From positions 2,638,916-2,702,915 of the forward strand of contig OZ038326.1 of assembly GCA_964035795.1 (NCBI GenBank): 64,000 bases of DNA. Reading direction: 5' to 3'. The stretch's first letter is position 1; every line of letters starts with the position of its first letter. Made by a program: the position numbers and the translations under genes. Below are positions 56,059 through 64,000 of the stretch, piece after piece. The notes beneath the pieces were generated by a model. That model was not told the origin of the DNA, did not search any database, and was given only the letters and a program-made list of their open reading frames with translations. The DNA is from Pterobdella sp. o SKG-2022 (taxonomy: Eukaryota; Annelida; Clitellata; Hirudinida; Piscicolidae).

Positions 56059-59000
56059 CCCTATCAATATGATATTTCAACCACAAGCTCTGTGTCATTT
56101 AAGATATAATAAAGACCCTGAGCTCCTTGGAAAAGCATTGTGCGATTCAGTTTATTTTCATCATTTTACAATGATTCTATTCGAATAACCTTATAATATT
56201 CTGCTCTTTAGTCGTCCCATTAATTTTTTTTATACTTTATGTCCAAGCTTTAAATTTTTAAACTCTTGAGTTGCACTATTTTGAAGTTTACACGAGACTT
56301 TTTACACCCTGGTTGTAACTTCTTATTAAAAATGATTTCAAATTTAAAATGCTTCATTTAATTATGAAATATATTAGTAGAGGGTTGAAAGAAGAAAAGA
56401 AAAAATAGAACTTTTTTGTTATTTGTAGTAGTAACTAGATAGACAAAGTGCTTCACTGAACTTTTCAAAATGTATTTTTTATTCAGAATTAAAAATTTTT
56501 GGAACTTCATTCAATAAGTCCAAACAAATAAATTATGAGAAATTTTAACATTTTGTCCTTACAAGTGAAACTCCAATGTATGTGTGCATATCCTTCCAAT
56601 ATAAAATATCTTTTTTGTTTTTTTTTATAAAAACTCACTTAATAATTGATAAAAGATTTTGAATAAAATTTCTTTTTTAAAAACTTTTTCAACAAAAAAC
56701 TCCAAGTGAAATTTTAAAAAGTTCAACAGATAAAATAGCCTAAACTTAACTGGGGCAATTTAGAAACTATATGGCCGTTCAAATTGAAAAAAAACCAAAT
56801 TGAATTTTTCAACAACTATTTCAAATATAACTTTTAACTTACTCTAAATAAAATATATTTTGATTTTCAATCAAATTTTAAAATTCTTTATCAAAACTTG
56901 TTAAAATTTGTAGTTTTAACGTTAAAATTTAATTTAAAACATTGACCATTCACTTGTTTGGAATAATGTTTTTTCAGTTATAATGATGCGTTTATCAAAC
57001 TTTCTCATTTATGATAAATATTTACACAATCGAAATGAAAACGCCAGAACTTTCACACAGTTGTAAATTAAACAAAAATCAAATTAAATTTTTTTTGTTT
57101 TATAAAAACACAATTTTCTACTAAAAATACTATTTCTTATAAAATCCTTCACTTTTTGTACCATAAAATTTGATAACTTCTGAAAAATACATAGTTTATT
57201 CACGCATAAACCTCAAAAGACGTACAATGTAGCTACAAATTCACAAACTTTCTAACGAAACAACGCCATTCTCACTCACAGACTTCATATAATATATTTT
57301 AAATGACAATTTTTCTGATCCACCCATTCATATCTTAATTCTTTTATTTGTTTTTTATTTTTTTCATTCCTACCATGTGCATTTTTTAATTCACTTAATT
57401 ATTTTTAAACAAAATCTATTGCTATCTATATTTATACCCTTTTCTGCTTAACTTTTTCTTCACTCAAATCATCCTTCTTATATTATTAACTTCATTTTCT
57501 TTTTTCTAAAACTAATTTCTTGTTTCTTGATTTTTTTTTTACCTAAAACTATCCATCTTCCACTCATCATACTTTTTCTTCATCCCTTTGAAGAAATCTT
57601 CATTCAGTTGAGAATAAAGCAGACTCAAAACTCATTGACTTTTACTTTCACAGAACATAGCTTTCAAGAGTCTTCACGGCAAGCAATGAAAAAAAAAGTT
57701 AGTTCCAAAAGCGTGTGATAACGATGACCCAATCAATTACTAGGTTTTATTATGCATATATGTATTAATAATTATTATTATTTATGTAGCGCTGAAAAAA
57801 TCAACTGAAGCGAAAATATTATCAAGCAAAAATAAAAATAAAAAACATTTTTCGATATGTAAATAAGAACCATACTTCTGAAAATTCTTGTTATCAAAAA
57901 AATCGAGCACCAGCCATGCTTATCATCATTATTAACCGCTTATCAATGATCGTTGTTAATCATTTTACTTTTCTCGATGTCCTTATAACCATGATGTGTA
58001 ATTATAATGCTCAAGACAAATTGATGTTCATTCGAGGGAGAATAATGGATATGAGAGAAATTATCATTCGTCCTTAATACGAATGGCTGAGAAACGTGGT
58101 CATGAGAGTCTTCAGGTTTGGTAATATTTCAATCAAATATTTCCTTTCTTAAATCTTTCATTCATTTTTGATGTATTTTTTTTTTTTTTAAATTTTTTAG
58201 TATGTGATTTTAGATCATTTTATAATGATTTCAATGCATTTCAGTATTGTCTTAAACGCAATTAATCGCGAAAAAATTTAAAATTAAAAAATATTCTTTT
58301 TTTTATCGTATGTAAATGGCTTTAAAATATGTAAGCTTTTGGTGTGTTTCAAGCCAATCAATTTTCCTTTTTCAAAAAAATTCAGTTTTATATTAAAGTT
58401 ACAAGAAAAGCATAAAACTCTCTAAAAGCTGTAGGAACTCTGTCAAATTGCTTCGCCCCACAAGAATTTCATCAATACTTTACGCTTTCACTTTTTTTTT
58501 ATAATAAATAATGAATTAAGTGAAAAAATGGCTTTGTTAAAATTTATTTTTCTTTTTCACAATACTCAAGTCTGTTTTTTAAGTATATTTTTTTTATAAT
58601 ATTTTTGCTTACCTTGGTTCGTTTATCCTTGTTATTATTCTGAGTTTCCCAACAAAAATATTTAACCGAAATTCAAATAGTTTTTAAAAACTCGATTTAA
58701 AATTAAATTCTTTTCATACTATATCAAAGGGTATTCGAGGTGAATTGTTTTTGTGGATAAGCACAAACTGTATGCCGTCTGTCTTTATAAGTCGCGCACT
58801 GCCTTCACATCACACATATATACCGCCAAAAATAATTTACTTTTAAAACAAAATAAATTAAAAAATCATTTGAAGCAATATTTATAAAAATGAAACTATG
58901 AAGTAGTAATCCTTTTGATTATTCATGTAAAATGACGAAACTCCGCAGTGATTATTCCTGAACATTTTATTTTATGAGCAGTTTTTAAATTATCAGCTTT

Positions 59001-62000
59001 TAAATGTTTAAACATTTGAATCAAAGGTGGTGTGTTTCACCCCGTTTTAATGAATTAATCAGAAATGAAACTAAACTTTAATCAGATCATGTGAGTGTCA
59101 AAACCTGTAGTTTTCAAACCACGCCACTCTTAAAGTAAGTATGGAAAAATTCATCAGTGAAAGGTTAATTAAACAAAAGATGTCTAACTGTAGTCTGAAA
59201 CATATTATGAACAGCTAGTTAATTTTGTTGATTGTGATGTGTTGTGTTTGGTGATGTGTTTGGGGATTTTGTGCTGTGTTGGTTGTTGATGTTGCGTTAA
59301 GTTTGTTGTCGTGTAGTAATTGATGTATCATTGGTGATGTAGTTTTGTTGTTTTTAGGTGAGTTAAGTTACTCTGTTTCACGAAGTGTCAAATGAAGAAT
59401 TATCGTGCAATATCAATGGCGATAAGTATTTCATCTATGAAAAAGAATCTAATGGCATGCGTTTCACTTTTAAATGGATGCCCAAAACTATATTATTTAA
59501 AAATAATACTTATCAACCATTTGAAATTGTTTCAAAAAATTTCAAAATTATTAAAATAATGATTTTAAACCATTTTTATCAATTTAAATAGGATATCTAA
59601 CCGCTCGACAGTAAGATAGACTTATATTTTGCTGTTTTTTTTCCTCATTAATCATCTTAGTTAAATCTTTTTTTTCAGTTAAGCTTTTCTTATCTCTAAC
59701 TTGTCTGTATTCTTATTTAATACCCTTCTTTTCTCATGACACTGGTAGAAATCTTTGGTTAAAATATTTTGAGTTTGGTAATACAAGTATAATAGAATAG
59801 AAGTTTTTTTTACACTTTAAAAGATTTTGCAGTATTTAGTGAGTGTTCCCAATGATCAATTCTTTATTTCTCAAATTACTTGATTTTTTTTAAATTAGTT
59901 ATTTTGTATTTTTTGACATAATCTTTTGCAATTTTATTAATTTTTTTTCAGGTTTACAGATTATCGATTAATTTTTGTGATTAGTGATTTATTATTAGAA
60001 TTTTCGACAATCGTTTATGAATTTGTATTGATGCAGTATTGTTAAATGATTTTTTGTGCAATTTTCACCAAACTACGATTTAGTTTAAAGGAAAAACTCA
60101 AACAAAAATTTTCAATCGTTCAAAAGAATGTTTTGAAACATTAAATTTTTATTTGTGTCTAAAAGAGCATAAAACATCCTTCAGTTAATGAGAAATTAAA
60201 AAAAACTCTCTCCTATTTGCTTCGTAAATTTTAAACAAAATCTTTCTTTTGTTTGCCGTTTGAAAACACCAAAACAGACTTGATCCACAAGTGATTTATT
60301 AAAATGTTTGAAAAAAAAACTTATTGAAATTTGAGACTAAGACTAAAGCATCTATTTCAACATTGAAGTCTTAAAAAATTATTTCTATGTTTCACAATCA
60401 TAATAAGTTGATGACTATTTGTAAAGTTTGTATACTTGATAATGTGAGTTCAACTTACGGAAAGCTTCGTATTGTTATTCAGTTAATAAAAGTGTTTGAT
60501 TCAAATCGTTTTTGTAAAGTATTAACTAAGTAAGTCAACCAATAGGTCACTTCTAAAAGATTTATAAAATTAATCTTTTGAAAAAAATTTAAGTAGAAAC
60601 ATTCAAATAAAATTTTTTCAAATAATTCAACTTTTTACTAAGTTTTTTTGAAAATAAATATATGAAGTATTTGTTTTTAGGCTATGGTAGGGTTTTATAA
60701 GGAATTGACCATTAGTTATGTAAACTAGAAGAGCTTAAATTTTGAAATGCCACTTCAAAATAATATAATGCAATTCTATGATAGAAATTACAAAGTGAGT
60801 TCACAGTCATTGTTATTTATGACGAGATGTAAATCAAAATTTTGAATTTTTGTTTCATAAAAGATATAAATCTAGAAATGAAATTTGTTTATCAAAATTA
60901 TTATTTATTCATTTTTTTTTTCTAATTTCATGTTTATCTTATTTGAGTTTTTTCTTGTTGCTTTCCAACAGCACTATCTTCATATGTATATTACCTTTTA
61001 TGGCCAATGTTATCTCATATTCATATCTGCTATTCCTACTCCTTAATATTGAATATTTCATTCTTAATATTAACATGTCATTTCATTACTAAGCACTAAA
61101 TTAATTTTTATAAACTAACAACTTCATAATAATATTATTATGAGATATTTTCGTTATTTATAATGTAAGATTTCCTTTAATTTCATTGAACTTTTATCAC
61201 CATTTCATCATAATCTGCACACCGCCATTTTAGTGCTATCTGAGTAACAGTTTCAACAACCGGAAGAACATCTGGCAAGATTGTAGGGATGTGCATGATG
61301 TGATTATTACGTCGTTACCACCAAATTTTTTTATGCTCCACGTATGTTTTATACAGTATGTTTATGTCCAAAAAAATTTTTTTTTTTTATAGCTATTTTT
61401 TATATACACTTTATAAAGTTGAGTCGAAAAACTATGATTTCCCATTGGTTTTATTTGTGCGAGATCTTCATTTGTTTTTGTTTGTGAAACATTAATTTTT
61501 ATTTTATTATTTAGAGTTATATAAATTTTAATGACTGTTTTTTTTTCAAACCTATATCTTTGAAAATAAATCTTTTCTTTTGATGGTCTGTTTATTTATG
61601 GAAAATAGTCAAATTTCTGGAAATTCAATTTATTCCAAGATTAAGTGAAGGATTTAGGATTTTAAACTTTTTACATTATATAATCTCATTTTTAATTTTA
61701 TTTTTCCGAACTGACTTTTGAGCATTTTGAAGTTGACACTAACCCTACTTTAATTTGAAAAGCATTTTTTCATATCATTTTATTTCCATAAAAATATTTT
61801 AAAATATTTGTATCTCACCAATGAACTTCAAAAAATCTGATTTCAACAGGAAAAAATTCATTCAATATAAAATTAAAAAATTTAAAACAACAAAAAATTG
61901 AGTTTTTAGTGAAAATTGATAAAAGTGAGTTTGGTTTGCATTGTAATATTAAGCAAGAACTGTGATCCCAGGATTTACATTACACATAACAGAGCTATTG

Positions 62001-62321
62001 TTTTCATCAGAAACCCCTCCCCAATGCTCCGATGAATGTTTTTGCAATGTTATGTGCCAATAAAATGATTTCAATCAATGATCACTCGAAAACAGTTTTA
62101 TAATTTTTAATTAATTAATTTTTTTTATTTTTCAATTATTTATATTTTAATTTAATTAATCTAATGGAAAAAGCATTAAAATATGGAAGGTGTCTGATGT
62201 TATGAAAAATTGGAGCCTATAAAATACATTTTAAAATACGTTTAAATCTCAAATTAAAATGTAAAAATTTTATCAGTAAAATTTTACCAAAAATTCTTTT
62301 TAACCAAAATTTTTTTGTTAT

Positions 62322-62393
62322 GTTTGACACCAGAAATCGAACCCAGAACCTACAACATCATTCCCGAAGCTCTTAGCACTAAGCTATCTGGTT
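62322..62393 (-). other. Degraded tRNA-like sequence
   Basis: On the minus strand TAGCTTAGTGCTAAGAGC (A-box-like) is followed about 25 bases later by GGGTTCGATTTC (B-box-like). The stems do not form a proper cloverleaf, so this is more likely the head of an old SINE or a tRNA relic than a working tRNA gene. Confidence 0.35.
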
Positions 62394-64000
62394 TTACAAA
62401 GATCAATAGCACGTCAATATTTGATTCTTTCATTCAGATGAGTGGTGCGTACATGTGAAACATAGAAATTTTAGTGAAGAAATTTCTACGTTGAAGTTAC
62501 TTTTGTTTATTAAATGCTTACCACATGTTTACTGCTCCTATAATGTTCTTATGCCTTCCAACTAGCCTTTTATACATTGAAATAGAAAAAGCCTGCCAAC
62601 CGATATACATCGAAATAGTACAGATCGCAGGGTGTTTTAGTCCATGTTATTTTAAGAGTGTTTCATTCCGTAATTATGTAATTATCAACTTGGTTTACAT
62701 TCAGAAAACGACAAAAAATTTTGCATTTTAAAGTTTGATATCAGGTATTTGTTAGATTAAAGATTGAGTTTATAAATTGTAATGATTCCATTAATAATTC
62801 AAGCCTTTTAGAGCTAATGATACTATATGCTTGATTATGTCTAGCTTAAAAAGAGCAGTTTTTGGGTAGTATAGTTGTATACTTTGAGTGATATTTTTAT
62901 GTTTAGAAAAAATAATTTTTACGATGACTGATAAAAATTTTCGCACCATTAGCTTTTCCACTCTCATCTTCAAAAAATAATTTTTTTGATTATTCCATCT
63001 ACTTCACATTATGAATAATTCAGATAAGAAATAAAACGCAATATTAGAGTTCTTATTGGAAAAAAAAACCTTTTTGACTAATTAACAAATTTCATGCTTT
63101 TTAATAGCTAGAACTGAATATTCACGCCAAAACTTTCATGAATAATAGCTCTAGAAATTTTGAATGAAAACAAGCATTGCCATATATAACTTTTGTCACA
63201 AACTTCACTAAAAAATTTTTTATTACACATATGCTTTAAGAAATTTGAGAAAAAATTACTGATAAATTTTTGTTTCCATTCTCTATGGAATTTTTAAAAA
63301 AAGCAATCACGTTTTTTGATTTATAATTGCAGTTTCACCACTTTTTGAATTTATTTTTTTTGATATTTCATAAAGCATATTTAATAAATTCAGAAAAACC
63401 TTGATACAAATTTGCATGACAATTTTTGCTTTTCAATAGTGAGACAAATAAAATTTTTACACCACAAATTGAACAAAAATGTAAAAGAGAGTTTGAAGTA
63501 TTTTTAAAGTTAGCATTATCTTGTATTTTGATCTGTTTAGGACCCAGATAATTTCCATATGAGCTAGCATTAAATTTTTATTTTATATTCTATATAAAAA
63601 TTTATAACTAAAAACAGAAGTTAAATTTCATAGTGATTTCAAAATGCTTTAAATATTTTTCTATTTGAAGCTTTTAGATTGATCACTTCTGTTCTATCTA
63701 AAACAAAATTTTAGTATTGAGAATTTTATTGGCGTGTTTAATTTCAATGAGTTTGAAGTTTTTCAACACATACGCAGAATTACTCTTGTAAAAAAATGTA
63801 TTATATAAATCCATATTTCTTTTTATGATATGTCAATTTCTAGCTTCTTCCGCAAATTTTCAAAAGGTTTATTCGGACTTTTATTGAAGAGTTATTTTTT
63901 AATTAACATAAAAAACCTAATGCCTAAAATATAAATTTCATTGAACAATTAGCTTTTCGCAGTTATTTATCTTTTAAACTCTATATTATCACCAAGACTC

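Larger units (their letters stand above)
50599..64000. other. AT-rich region upstream of protocadherin without a recognised gene
   Basis: About 13.4 kb. Open frames are short and unlike known proteins. It must contain the 5' untranslated region and promoter of the protocadherin, which I cannot place. It holds an AT dinucleotide run (55987-56052), an old SINE fragment (55002-55060), a less AT-rich patch near 55075-55290, and a degraded tRNA-like sequence on the minus strand (about 62322-62393). The frames at 57950-58130 and 59385-59591 are discussed elsewhere as unproven. Confidence 0.6.

Noticed and set aside
59385..59591. 68-codon plus-strand frame preceded by a TTTTTAG acceptor-like site
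   Set aside because: No recognisable protein, no downstream donor context and no neighbouring exons.

Overview
This window is nuclear DNA from an AT-rich invertebrate animal. It has spliceosomal GT-AG introns, standard stop codons, many trinucleotide and tetranucleotide microsatellites, a CR1/L2-type LINE, a tRNA-derived SINE and a 200-N scaffold gap. Three conserved animal genes can be assembled exon by exon, with codon phases that agree at almost every junction: intersectin (minus strand), Tollip (plus strand) and a delta-type protocadherin (minus strand). The gene style would suit a flatworm or another lophotrochozoan, but I cannot fix the phylum from sequence alone.

Layout. Positions 1 to about 6270 hold no gene I can support. 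Positions 6271-25875 (minus) carry a complete short-form intersectin of about 34 coding exons and about 1216 residues: two EH domains, a coiled coil and five SH3 domains. One intron (11775-19907) is almost entirely filled by two copies of one LINE placed head to head. Copy A (minus, 12032-15516) has an intact 946-codon ORF2. Copy B (plus, 15537-19900) has its 5' end and ORF1 but a broken ORF2. Together they form an inverted repeat with arms of about 3.4 kb and a loop of about 0.94 kb. Positions 26248-28669 (plus) carry Tollip in eight exons, divergent from intersectin with 372 bp between the two start codons.

Positions 33423-50598 (minus) carry the protocadherin in four very long exons (about 2696 residues). 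A putative signal peptide is followed by about 800 basic, low-complexity residues, a candidate furin site, seven cadherin repeats, one membrane segment and a long cytoplasmic tail that could end in two ways. SINE copies lie in two of its introns and an older fragment lies near 55.0 kb. Positions 50599-64000 are AT-rich and show no recognisable gene.

How the genes relate: intersectin (endocytic scaffold) and Tollip (ubiquitin and endosome adaptor) act in the same trafficking route and share a short bidirectional promoter region. The protocadherin is an adhesion protein with no evident link. The points most worth checking are the protocadherin pro-region, the 616-bp mismatch-free tract inside the LINE inverted repeat, and the LINE hairpin inside a transcribed intron.
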